Positions 22,123-32,887 of a stretch of DNA of 64,000 nucleotides are shown piece after piece. The notes below the pieces were generated by a model, which worked only from the letters and a program-made list of their open reading frames with translations, was not told the DNA's origin and made no database searches. Location: positions 257,735,016-257,799,015 of the forward strand of contig OX465597.1 in the NCBI GenBank assembly GCA_950022295.1, written 5' to 3'. A program made the position numbers and the translations under genes. Each line of letters starts with the position of its first letter. Position 1 is the first letter of the stretch. Source of the DNA: Bromus sterilis. Its lineage: Eukaryota; Streptophyta; Magnoliopsida; Poales; Poaceae.

Positions 22123-22421
22123 GAACTAGAGTGATTTCCTCTTGAATGCTAGCAAGAGGGAGATTTCTAACAAGATTTTCAATAACATTAAGAGATTCCC
22201 AAATTGGGGCCTCTAGGAAATTCCCATTGATAGTAGTATCTAGAATGAACCTATTCCAAGGAGTAATTCCAACATAAAAATTTCTAAGAAGGATAGTGAT
22301 CGATTGCTTCTTGGTGGTCTTTTCTGAGAATCATTAATTCTATACCGAGAATCTTTTAAACTTTCACCACATTTTTGTTTAAAGGTGAACCTCTGTCTCA
22401 ACAAAGGCAAACGGGCCAGAC
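22123..22421 (-). pseudogene. Athila-like gag fragment
   Basis: On the minus strand the phrases GESLKDSRYRINDSQKR and YVGITPWNRFILDTT lie in two different frames, so there is at least one frameshift. They resemble gag of Triticeae Athila-like elements as I remember it. A start reading MSGPFAFVETEV at ~22421 runs into a stop after ~13 codons. The fragment ends at the breakpoint 22122/22123. Confidence 0.65.
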
Positions 22422-22564
22422 ATAATGACAGCTACTAGCAAGATAAATAATTTTTTTGTTATTTTTGATACAGGACAAAAAGATAAAAACTAAAAGGTAA
22501 ACTAACAAGACTAAAAAGCAAAGGTAAAAGATACTACGCAACTCCCCTATCTTAGCACTCGGAG

Positions 22565-22582
22565 TCCCCGGGAATGGCGCCA
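22565..22582 (-). other. Primer-binding site, Athila type
   Basis: On the minus strand TGGCGCCATTCCCGGGGA lies ten bases after the LTR end. It is a variant of the TGGCGCCGTTGCCGGGGA type seen at 56216 and, inverted, at 32372-32355. It orients this element to the minus strand. Confidence 0.8.
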
Positions 22583-22592
22583 GAAATTTTCT

Positions 22593-24209
22593 TGATGGTC
22601 AAGATGATGATAATGGTTTCTTGCCCTTCGTTGGTTACCCCAAGTGGAAGGTGATGTAGGATAGCAACAAATTTCCCCTATGTAGAGGATAGGGTATGTC
22701 TCCCATAGGACTCTGGTAATGATAAGTAGGTGGTTGGGTAAGTGATGCGACATCTAAAAAGAATCACTTGCTTCTCCTGGACCTGCACACAGAAACAAAT
22801 ATCTTTGCTCCCAACGAAGTTCAGAGAGGTTCTCAATCTCTTTGGTCTTGTTGTTTACAAAGGATCAAACGCAAGGGATAATGATTAAAACTAGAAAGTA
22901 AAAGCAGGAAAATAAAAGAGCGTGTAAACAGTGATGAGAATATGGACCGGGGTCCCGTGATGTTCTCTAGTGATGTCTCTCTCCAAAAAGACGAGAAAAC
23001 TGCTATGCGAGGTAAAAAAATCACGGCTGGGCAATTGACAGTATTAAAAATGCACCGCAATGCTAACTATGCTACAAAGAAAGGACGAGGCTCAAAAGCA
23101 TGGGCGGTAGGCCAAAATAAGTAGACCAAAATCCATCTACATCTACTACTAATCATCCACCTTGAGATATCTATCCAGAACATCTTGCTGGTATTAAGTT
23201 GCGAGCCCCAGCCAAAGTGTAAACCCAAAGCAACAGACAACTGCATTAAAAAGCACTTTGCGTAAAGTAAACAATCCTTGCAACCGCGGTTACAAGCACA
23301 GTTGTTTTCCCCCTTGAGGCAACAACGCATCCCCTAGACCGATGTTTCTGTCACTCAAGCGTGTCATCGGGGGGCATGAACCCACAATCGAGCATAACGT
23401 TCCCTCTTGGAATCACTACCTACTACTTATCCAAAGCAATAAACAGCAACGGAGAACATGCAAGAATTACTTAGGAACAAAAATATAAACGATAAAAACC
23501 AAATATATTACTCAATCACAATTTGAACATAGTCTCATAATCCATTAGATCCCAGCAAACTCAGCATAGCAACAACAGAAAATTACATATGTGCCTCGAT
23601 CATGTAGGGCATCTCACGAGGTCTAAACCATGAATAACAATGAAGGGAGGAGAACATCACATAGCTACTGATCAGGGACCCATGGTCCAAAGGGAGACTA
23701 CTCACGACACATTCGGGAAGCGTCCATGGTGGAGGGGAAGCTCCCGGAGGTCAATCCTCCCTCTGGGAGGGTGCCGGGAATGGGTCTGCTGGCGCTCCCG
23801 ATCTTGGAAGTGCGGGGGCGGCGGAACAGAGGCGAGATCGCGAAAATGGGTTATGTCTTCGGAGGTTTCGCATCACGGAGAACAGGGGTTGGCGCTCCCA
23901 AGCCCTAGGCCACGCCAGGTGGCCTCCTGGGCCCCTGGTGGTGGCCCTCTGGCCCCACTTTGGTGATTCCGGAAGCTTCCATTGCACTGATTTTGTATCT
24001 GTTTTCCCGAATTTTTGGAGCATTTGTAATATGGGGGAAACCTGAAATAGAAAAACAGCAGAAAACAGGAACTGGCACTATGGTGCACTGAGTTAATAAG
24101 TTAGTCCAAATATGATCAAAAGTGTATCAAAGTGTATCTAGATCATAACAATATCACACAAAACATGCATGGAACAAGCAAAAGTTATAGATACGTTTGG
24201 GACGTATCA
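22593..24209 (-). repeat. LTR of the minus-strand Athila-like element (1,617 bp)
   Basis: On the minus strand it starts TGATACGTCCCAAACG at 24209 and ends CATCA at 22593. Parts align with the LTR pieces at 32383-32887 (same strand) and 32888-34348, 34430-35529 and 36907-37223 (opposite strand). A GC-rich block sits at 23640-23960. Confidence 0.85.
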
Positions 24210-26107
24210 ATATGCAACATGCTGCTTTATAAAGAATTTATAACTTTAAATAGTTGCAGGATGAGCACCTCCCTAAATCTTGGGGGAGGTATTGCAGTTT
24301 AATTAAAGCTAGACCGGGACATGGAGTCCCTAAGAATAAATTACTTGATATAATTTATGCTGTTCTAACCGATGAATCTAGATCCTATTTGGATAGTTGT
24401 GCTGGTTGTGTTTTCAGGAAAAGAACACCGAACGATGCGGAAGAATTAATGGGCAAGATTTCCAAGAACCACGAAGATTGGTCCGTCCCTGAACCACCTC
24501 CACGACCAAAGAAGAGGGGCATGCTTGTCCTGAGCCCGGAAGATATGCAAGAAGCAAAGAAGTCTATAAAAGAGAAAGGCATTAAAGCTGAAGACGTTAA
24601 GAACCTACCTCCTATTGAGAAGTTGTGTGAGCCTACTACTCACCCCCCTTGGTAGAGGTATGCTCTCTTTTAGATTTCAATGAAAGTGACATCCCTAAAG
24701 GTAAGCCTCCTGACCAATGTTTAGATGAGCTTGATAATTTTATTAGTAAGCAAAATCACTTTAATGAGAGAATACAAAGTAAGTTGCATGATAATTCCCT
24801 TGCTATCAAAAGTTTACTTGATGTTCTAGGTAGAACAGTTAATGATGTTAAATATCTTGTTAAGTATTTTCATATGGTTCAAACTCAGCTTGAACAAATT
24901 TCTAATGTGCAAAAAGATTTTCTTGCTAATATTGTCAAACAGGATATACAGGCTTATGGTATAAAGACTCGGGGTGGAACACACACCCAAGACCCTCTCT
25001 ATCCGGAGGGGCATCCGAAGAGGATCGAGCAAGATTCTCAAATACAGGAAGAAGAAATTGTTAGCTCTCCGAAAAAGAAGAAGAAGAAGAAGAAGAAGAA
25101 GAAGAAGAAGAAACACAAGGAATCTGACAATTATAATGATCCCATAGTAGGAGAAGAGCCTGATGTTGACCCAAATAGTGTATCCACCTCCGATGTTGAG
25201 ACTGAAGACGGTGCTGGGCCCGAAAAAGATAAGGAGAAGAATGATCCTCCCGAGGTTCGAGAAGAAGAAGCACCTGATAAACGCAAGAAATACACTAGAG
25301 AAGACTTCATCGCAAGAAGGCAAGGGAAGGAAAGAGAACCATGGGTACACAAACCCATGCCCTTTCCATGTAAGTCTCTCAAAACCAAACAACTAGAGTA
25401 CTATAATAAATTTTGTGAATGGATGAAACCTCTTTTTCTTCAAATTCCTTTGAGTGATGCTATTAAGTTACCTCCCTATTAAAAATATATGAAAGATATT
25501 GTTACTAATAAAATAAAAGTCCCTAATGAGGCAATATCTACCATGCTTTCAGTGGCAAGATTCCTGAGAAGCTTAGTGATCAAGGTATACCCACCATTCC
25601 TTGCTCCATAAAGAATAATTATGTCAAAACTTCTTTATGTGATCTTGGACCAGGAGTGAGTGTGATGCCTTTTTTTCTTTATAAGAGGCTTTGTTTAGAT
25701 ATACTAATCCCTACAGATATCTCTCTTTAGATGGATGACAAGTCAACAGCCGTCCCGATTGGTATTTGTGAGGATGTTCTGGTTGAAGTTGCCAATGCTT
25801 AATTCTTACACATTTTGTTGTGCTTGACATGCCCGAGGATGGGAGCATGTCCATTATTATTGGTAGACCTTTTCTTAACACCGCAGGTGCTATCATTGAT
25901 TGCAATAAAGGAATGGTCACCTTCAACGTGGATGATAAAGAACATACGGTGTATTTTCCGAAGAAAATCGACAAAAGGCTTGGCCTTAACTCAATAAAGA
26001 ATATCGGGACCGTGAAGATTGGAGAATGGGATTTTCCTCTACATGTGCACCACAAATACAAAACCATTATGGTGGGGACAATGTACATTAAAGTAAAGGT
26101 GCAATGA
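24210..26107 (+). pseudogene. Athila-like gag-protease, frameshifted and with nonsense codons
   Basis: The gag part (24254-24655) contains YLDSCAGCVFRKRTP and continues after a frameshift near 24648, in a run of C, as 24649-25482. This second part has LDELDNFISKQNHF, a run of 14 lysines from 25071 (an AAG microsatellite), acidic stretches and KYTREDFIARR. A stop at 25480 ends the long frame. Downstream, in broken frames, lie CDLGPGVSVMPF (protease active-site region) and IIIGRPFLNTAGAIIDC, typical of Athila-type retropepsin. The last open piece ends at 26107. RNA binding and capsid formation are the known jobs of gag. No pol follows, and no intact product is possible. Confidence 0.8.
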
Positions 26108-26895
26108 TCACTTAATAAGAGGTGACACTTTCTACTCTATATATCGCCGTTTTGTTGGTAAGACTTGATTGACCTTGCTAACTAGCATGTTTTATATAGG
26201 TAAAAAGTGGAGCTAATTATGTTTTCGTTTTCTTTAGATTTTGTCCTCTTTGTTGTACCAAATTTTGTATGTTTTTGAAGCTTCACATTTATAACCACTG
26301 TCTCAAATTTTTAGAATGTTTCGTAGCCTTTTGGACCTCGAAATTTTTTCAACAGTGAAGTTGTCAGGAAAATTTCACAAAATAATAATCAAGGTTTCCA
26401 CGTCAAAAGTGACCCAGGAGCACCTGGGGCTGACCAGGGGGGTCACCACTGGCCCAAGCGGCCAGTTGGCGCGACCTACACCTGGCCGCGCCCACAGGGC
26501 GCCTGGGCCCACAGGGAAGCCAGCCAGGTACTTCTTCTTCCTCTCTCTCTCTCTTTCTTCCCCAAAACACGAGTTATGCACTTGGACTTGCGTTCTTTCT
26601 GTTCTTTGAGGCGATTTTCGATCTCTCTCAAAGACCCGTCATTTGAGCTGAGATTTTGAGAAAATACTCCCTGGTGTGTGACTCCTCCACCCCTGCAATT
26701 AGAATTTTGGTTGTTGGCTTTATTTGTTAGTATTTTGTAGTTCTTGCTGCTATTCATATGGGCTTGCATGCATGTGTAGAAATATATTTTCCAAGTTTTG
26801 ATGCAAGTTTATGCCTTAGGTAAGTGAGTAGAGTAGTTTTTCTCCACTCACCTTGCTTAAATCCTTGTTTTTGTGAATTGTCAAAAATTTCAGAA
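26108..26895 (+). other. Spacer between protease and second ORF
   Basis: There is no coding frame I trust. The spacer contains a GC-rich stretch (26410-26525) with repeated CTGGCC/GGCGC phrases and a short CT run near 26545. It may be an internal promoter or leader for the second ORF, but nothing here proves it. Confidence 0.5.
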
Positions 26896-28028
26896 ATGAG
26901 TTTGCTAGGAAAAGCAAAGGGGTGGCTTGGGAAGATGAAGCCCGAGCGCACCGATTGAGTTACTAGATCTGCAGCTTCATCCTCACCTGCTAGGGTGAGA
27001 TATAATGAAGATCATGTGCCCCTAGAGTTTGGAAGACACAAGTCCGGCACGCGCCATGACATATCCGTGCAATGCTTTCCTCGAAGCTACATAAATTAAG
27101 GAGGAATTTTACGGCCTTTGTGTCAATGCAGGTTTGACACGGCTAGCAACATGCCGTGTTGATTAGTATAAAAAACTCACCTCCTGTTTTATTAAAAGTT
27201 TCAGATATAATCATGATCCTATAATTATTGAGTTTAAAATTTACAATGATCTTTTGACCATGTCTTTGGCAAGATTTTCTGAAATAATAGGTGTGCCGAA
27301 TGTTGGACAGACGACAAAGATGAACACTCAGCCCTCCGAGCTGAGGACTCTCTTCAACTCTCTTTGCAGCTAGGAGACGAGGGATATTCAGTGTTCGAAG
27401 ATTTCCAGCATCTTATTCCCCCACCTCAGTTATTTCGCGTATTTTTTTTGCTAGAGGGGTGTTAGCTCGTGACAACACTTCTGCACTGGATATTGCTATC
27501 TTTGCGAACGCCCCCTCAGGGGAGAGTAAGTATAATGTGGGTGCCTTAATTGCTCGCCGCCTTGTTGCTAATGGAAACAAGGGGGATCACTATGGTGGCA
27601 TTTACGCCACACTTATTCTTGAGTTTCTTAATGGCATCCCACACCCTGATGATAAGCCTTTTACTTATTTAAGCTTTGATCTTGCTGCTATGAAGAGGCA
27701 TGAGTTTGTTACCAAGACTTCCGAGTTTGGTAACCTTAATTATATTCTTAGGTTTGGACTGACCACTATTCGGGAGATTCGTCTACCTGCACCTCTTTGG
27801 TTTGATTATACTCGCAGGATCGGATGGACCTTCAATGTTACCCATTTCGATAAACATGTGGTCCAGCAGCAGTTTCATAACCCCATGGCGGGGGTTGTGC
27901 CCGACGAGGAGGAGCATGTTGATTTCCCACCTTTCCAGGAGGAGACAGTCACCAAGTGGGGTGAAGAGTCTTCTTCTACTTGGGAAGCGAAGCCTTCCTC
28001 GTGGGAGGACCCCAGGACTTCCGTGTAG
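26896..28028 (+). pseudogene. Second ORF of the Athila-like element, unknown function, broken
   Basis: It starts at ATG 26896 (MSLLGKAKGWLGKMKPERTD) and meets a stop at once. Frames then change until the open block 27459-28028 (189 codons), with YNVGALIARRLVANGNKGD and FDLAAMKRHEFVTK. The same protein, better preserved, is encoded on the minus strand at 39037-40032. From memory it resembles the 'putative plant transposon protein' found in Triticeae Athila-like elements. Its biochemical role is unknown to me. Its tail is rich in E, S and W and ends PSSWEDPRTSV. Two copies with a matching core argue for a real protein in the intact element. Confidence 0.7.
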
Positions 28029-29954
28029 GCACCTGAAGCCCCGTACGACCCTTGGACTCACCCTTACCACCTCGGAGTAGGAGACTCCTGGGGACTGCAG
28101 TAGCTATTACCAACTTAGGCCAAAAGCCTAAGCTTGGGGGAGTACGTGCCCTTCTCCCTTTTCCATTGTATTATCCGTTTTATTTTGTTCTCTTTGATCT
28201 TTTCGAAGTTTTTTCCCGTTCTTCTTTGTCCTTTTAATTTGAAAAAACAACAAAAAGAATTCCCTTTTCTTTTTCTTTCGTTAAACCTTTGAAAAAAACC
28301 CAAAAAGATTTTCCTTTCTCTCTTTCGTTTGCTTTGTTTTCAGAGTTCAACTCAAGTCTGTGATGGCATTTGATTATATTTCCCACGTTCGATCATGCAA
28401 GTGACAAGGCAGTAATGACGAAGATCGATGGAAGGGAAACAACAAGGAAAACAGGTATGAATTCTTCTTGTTTCTACTTTTGTACATATGCCTGTATTTA
28501 TGACCTAGAGACCAGCTTGTATGGACATAGTGTTATGTTTACAATGCCTTCCCAGTGGTTCATTCTTTCTTTGTGGCTAATCTCAAATAGCTAGAATGCA
28601 TCATGTGTTGTTGAAATGATTAGAATGCATTGCATTGTTCATTATTTGGCATATTGAAGTGGTATTTCCCTTCGGGGAATTCTTGGATTGACTTGGCGCA
28701 TGTTCACACATGTTTATGACTAAAAAGTCTATAATGCCTTGATGATATTTTTAGTTCAAAATAGTTATATCACTTTCATGCCCGATTCAATGTTGGTTTG
28801 TTGCTCTGCATTATTATGACTTTTATTGCTCTCTAGTTGGTCGCTTTCCAATCTTGTGCTAGCCTTCGCTCGCACTAAGCGGAATTCTGCTTGTGCATCC
28901 AAACTCCTTTTCAAACAAGTTATTCCACTTGAGTCCACCATACCTTCCTATATACGGTATTTACGTGCCATCCCTAACTTAGAATTTCTTTTGCCATCTT
29001 GAAATTTATTCAAAAGCTTTCCTTTTGTAAACCGTACAAGCTCATGGTGAAGTGAGGGAAATTAGTATCTTCCATGCCAAAAATATTTTAGTCGTTGACA
29101 AAGTTTTAACTAGTCAAATTTATATCAAAAAAATAGTTACACCTCCCCCATACTTGATGATGGAATGAAATGGACCAAATGCTGCTAATGATAGAAGGAA
29201 CGAGAAAACCTACTTCCATACTTGAGGAAAAATAAAAGGTACCATAGACCATCAAATGATAGATGGATAAGGGAACAAATGTGTAAGCAAAAAGCATGGG
29301 AACCGGTTTTAATGTGGTTGGTATGGGATATATTGAGAGACCTTTACTGTCCATCGTTAACTGGAAAGTTGCACTTCCCAAAAAGAATTTTATCTTTGTT
29401 TTCAAAACCAAGAGCTCTGGTACATGTTTAGTCTTTTCTTCCAACCACGGGTTTTCAACCTTGCCATCAAAAAGCCACGGTTCGAGAGTCTCCCCTTCTT
29501 TCTTGAAAGCACCAACTATTGAGAGCATAATTTTCATTCTTAGTGTAACATGCATTATCCCAAAGTACCACACTGTTTTCTGCATGATTGTGATATTACT
29601 TGTTCTGAAATTCTTAGTTCTAGTCTCCTTTAAAACTCCGGAGGAGTTTCTGCATTTATGATTTGCTTCACTCATGGAGGCTAGCGAGATACCACTCTAG
29701 TATGTTCAAGTTATGTGCATTGTGATCTTGTCTTGATTTTCAATAGCATATTATTTACTTTTGGTTATTTGTGATTGATCACTTGAAAGAAGGATTGCTT
29801 CATGCATTCTCCTCATAGCATTGTTTCAATACATGTTAAACTCTTTTTGTAGTACATGATTATATACATCTTATGAAGCAAAAGAGTTTGTCAAAGTTTT
29901 CTTTGTCGCTTCTAGTTCCTTGAACTGAATTTCTTGAGGACAAGCAATATGATA
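28029..29954 (+). other. Long non-coding 3' region of the Athila-like element
   Basis: These are about 1.9 kb of AT- and T-rich sequence between the second ORF and the polypurine tract. Nearly all of it is matched in inverted orientation by 37254-39036, for example the block around 29400-29690 against 37510-37800. Short ORFs on either strand are not conserved in frame between the two copies, so I treat it as untranslated. Confidence 0.65.
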
Positions 29955-29967
29955 AGCTTGGGGGAGT
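29955..29967 (+). other. Polypurine tract
   Basis: AGCTTGGGGGAGT directly before the 3' LTR start at 29968. The same tract is found inverted at 37241-37253. Confidence 0.8.
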
Positions 29968-31347
29968 TGACACGTCTCAAATGTATCTACTTTTCCAAAC
30001 ACTTTTGCTATTGTTTTCGTCTCATTCTTGCATGATTTGAACTAAACTAACCCGTACTGACGTCGTTTTCAAAAGAGCTGCCTGTATGGTTTTCTTATGT
30101 GCAGGAAAATGGATTTTTAGGTGTCTCAAAAAATTCCAGGAAAAATCACAGAAAATCCACGCACCCGAAGGGCCATTTTGCCAGAAGTGGGGCCAGAGGG
30201 CAGCCAGGGGGGCCCAGGCGCCCTACTGGCGCGGCCCCACACCTGGCCATGCCGGGAGGCCGCCTGGATGGGTCCTCCCCCCTCTGGTGCCGTACCAAAG
30301 TCCCTATTTATTCCCATGGCGATGAAACCCTAGAACATAAGTCGTTTTCCCAGTTACCGTCGCGGAGCCGCCACCACCCTCTATTCTTCTTCGAGAGGGC
30401 TAATCTACAGTCTGTTTTGGCCTCCGGTGAGGGGAGATCATCACCATCGTCATCACCATCACCAATCCATCATCACTCCATGACTTTTTTTCTCATGTGT
30501 GAGTAATTCCCTGCTATAGGGAAAGGGGATGGTAGATATTGGATGAGTTAGATCATGTAATAGTTCGTCAGATTGTTGGGGGCATGTTGCCTATCATCTA
30601 CGTTGATGTTTATCATCTTTTCTACAACTTGTTGCTCTTAATGCTTGTCACTTTGGGCCCGAGTGCCATGTTTTCAGATCTGAACCACTTGTGTTTTCAT
30701 GAGTTTATTTAGGTTCTTGATCCTATCTATGAGTTGTATGCACCTATTATGGTCCGGAACCGGAGATCCCAAAGGTGACAGCTTGGGACACCAAAGGGGA
30801 TGGACTATAATTTGAGGATTTCATGTATCCATTGAGTGTTAATGCTTTGTTCCGGTGCTCTTTGACAGGAGCACCTTAATTTCCATAATTTCCTTTTGGC
30901 CCCGTTCATAGGGGGATGGTAGGACAAAAGATGTTGTGCAAGTTCTTATTGCAAGCACGCACAACTACATATGGGATACATGACTAATGTTTGATATTTG
31001 CCTAGATGATCCTTTCTTTTCTGTGTGCCTTCCCCGTGTTAAAATCTATTACATGTTGACTCTCATCCAAGCAGCGCCCAACCATCCATCTCCCTAGTCT
31101 ACAATGTTTTAATCCTGCTGGTTACTAGTTGTTACTTTTGCTGTTTCACTTTCGCTGTTGCCACTATCACTATCATATCACCGTTGCTATTAATATCTCG
31201 TTGCAAGCAAGTATATTTCTGGAACGATTGAATTGACAACTCAACGGTTAAAGCCTATAAAAATTCATTGGCTCCCCTTATGTCGAATCAAATTGGGTTA
31301 TCTTACCCGCGAAGACTATCTCGATCCCCTCTAGTTGTGGGTCATCA
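29968..31347 (+). repeat. 3' LTR of the Athila-like element (1,380 bp)
   Basis: It starts TGACACGTCTCAAATG and ends TGGGTCATCA. It aligns over its length with the solo LTR 35530-36901 on the opposite strand. That LTR has clean TSDs, which fixes both boundaries. Expected flank if intact: TGCGT at 31348-31352. Confidence 0.85.
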
Positions 31348-32264
31348 TGCGTCGGGGGTGTAATACGCTAGATTATATCAGTGTCGGTACGGAACTTTGC
31401 CGCACCTCTACTAAAGTGAAGGAATGGGTCCAAGAGGAGCATGACCTCTCACACAGACAGTTCAGGATGTGGGCATCGGGTAGATCACCTGTACTAGGGT
31501 AGGCAAGGGGAAAACTATGGTCTATTATCCTAAAACAGCATACTGAGCTATGACAATCCGTGGGGACTCATGGCGATTGAATGTTGTGGGTAAAGTTTAC
31601 AAACTCTGCAGAGTGAAAACTATTCGAGTAGCGGGAGTCCACGGTCATGGACAGCTAGTGAGGCCACACTTTGTGGGGAAATAAATGAGAAATTCTAGTA
31701 CTAAGAGTATGGTTCAAGATGATGATGTTGATATTATGAAAAGGGTTGGACATGATTAAATCATATACAATTGTGGGATTGAAACTTGCCAAGAATAAAA
31801 TGTTTCCAACTTAACTAATATTGAGTAGCTAGGTTCCCCCATGATAAACTCCACCATATAGCCATCCCATTATTTTCGTATGCAAAAATCTTGTTCATTT
31901 CTTTAGATGGTTTGCGAGTACTTTTTGTGTACTCAGGGCTTTGTCCCTGGTTATTCAATCGGCCAGGCTTGGAGGAGCACGTATTTGACGATGACGCGAC
32001 TGACTAGTACTAGGATATGCTACGCTCTGATATTTACCTGTGGGTTGTGCCGCTACTATCTAGGATGGTTTTGCTTATTCCGCTGCTATTTGAGCCCGAT
32101 GAGTCCATTTAAGACTATGTTGTTGTATGACTTTGTATTCGGTATTGTATGAACTTGTGACTGTGATATCCATTGGCGATTTGTGCGTCATGTGGCACTC
32201 ATCATGGGAGCATGATGGTATGCACAGCTGGCCGCTTCAGACATATAGTCCGGGGTGCCCACAG
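31348..32264 (+). repeat. Fragment of another long Gypsy LTR
   Basis: It lacks LTR ends. It carries the block CTGCAGAGTG...CTATTCGAGTAG...GTCCACGG (~31607-31655) also found in the LTRs at 3366-3410, 45773-45815 and, inverted, 50320-50370. Further on, AG at 31965-31966 is followed by a short acidic frame LEEHVFDDDATD and a stop at 32005. The piece is 41 nt, the same phase as the last exons proposed for two other LTRs. It is probably the 3' part of a related LTR. Confidence 0.6.
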
Positions 32265-32887
32265 ACACTAAAGCAAAAACTAGCAATTAAACTAACAAGG
32301 CTAAAAAGCAAAGGTAAAAGATAGTGTGCAACTCCCCTATCTTGTAGAATAGAGTCCCCGACAACGGCGCCAGAAATTTTCTTGATGGCACTGAAGTAGT
32401 GCTCCTCGTTGGCTACCCCAAATGCAAGGTTGAGAAGTAGTCAGCAGCAAGTTTAGCTTGGTGAAGATACCAAGGTTTATCAAACCAGTACCACTCTAAG
32501 AGATACAAGTAGGTGGCAACGACATGAGAAATTTGGTTCTGACCAGGGAGTTGTCGTGGACCTGCAGATAGCAAAAAATAACTTTGTTCCCAACGAGTTC
32601 AGAGAGTTTGTCAATCTCTCCGGTCTTGGTGTTTACAAATGATCAAAACACAAGGGGAAATAGTAGTGGTGATTGCAACAGAAAGAAATAAAAGCAGTAA
32701 ATATTGGAGGTGTAAACAATGGTGGAAATATAGACCGGGGTCCCATGATGTTCACTAGTGATGTCTCTCTCCCAAAAGACGATAAAACAACTATGATGGC
32801 TGAACAAATTACAACTAGGCAATTGACAGAATTATAAACGCACCACAATGCTAATTATGCTAAAAAAAGTTAGAGGCTCAATGTGAT
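32265..32887 (-). mobile_element. Minus-strand Athila-like fragment: leader, primer site and LTR 3' part
   Basis: It resembles 22490-23090: the same leader phrase CAAAGGTAAAAGAT, a primer-binding site (minus strand TGGCGCCGTTGTCGGGGA, 32372-32355) and the end of an LTR (CATCA, reading to 32383). The LTR is cut at ~32887, where it joins a plus-strand LTR of the same family head to head. Confidence 0.78.

Larger units (their letters stand above)
22123..24209 (-). mobile_element. Minus-strand Athila-like element, 5' end only
   Basis: Reading leftwards there is a complete LTR (24209-22593), a primer-binding site (22582-22565), a short leader and a gag fragment that is cut at 22123. Everything downstream of gag and the 3' LTR is missing. 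The LTR starts TGATACGTCCCAAACG and ends TTGACCATCA. The right neighbour at 24210 is the interior of a different plus-strand element, so this copy inserted into it or was joined to it. Confidence 0.8.
24210..31347 (+). mobile_element. Plus-strand Athila-like element lacking RT/integrase and its 5' LTR
   Basis: The order is gag-protease relic (24210-26107), spacer, second ORF (26896-28028), long non-coding 3' region, polypurine tract (29955-29967), 3' LTR (29968-31347). No reverse transcriptase or integrase is visible between protease and the second ORF. The class either depends on helpers or lost them. The 5' LTR is absent: the left edge abuts the minus-strand LTR ending at 24209. A minus-strand relative occupies 37224-40035. 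Confidence 0.8.

Noticed and set aside
24826..25392. 188-codon minus-strand frame with poly-leucine
   Set aside because: It is the complement of the lysine-rich gag frame on the plus strand. The leucine run is the AAG microsatellite read backwards.
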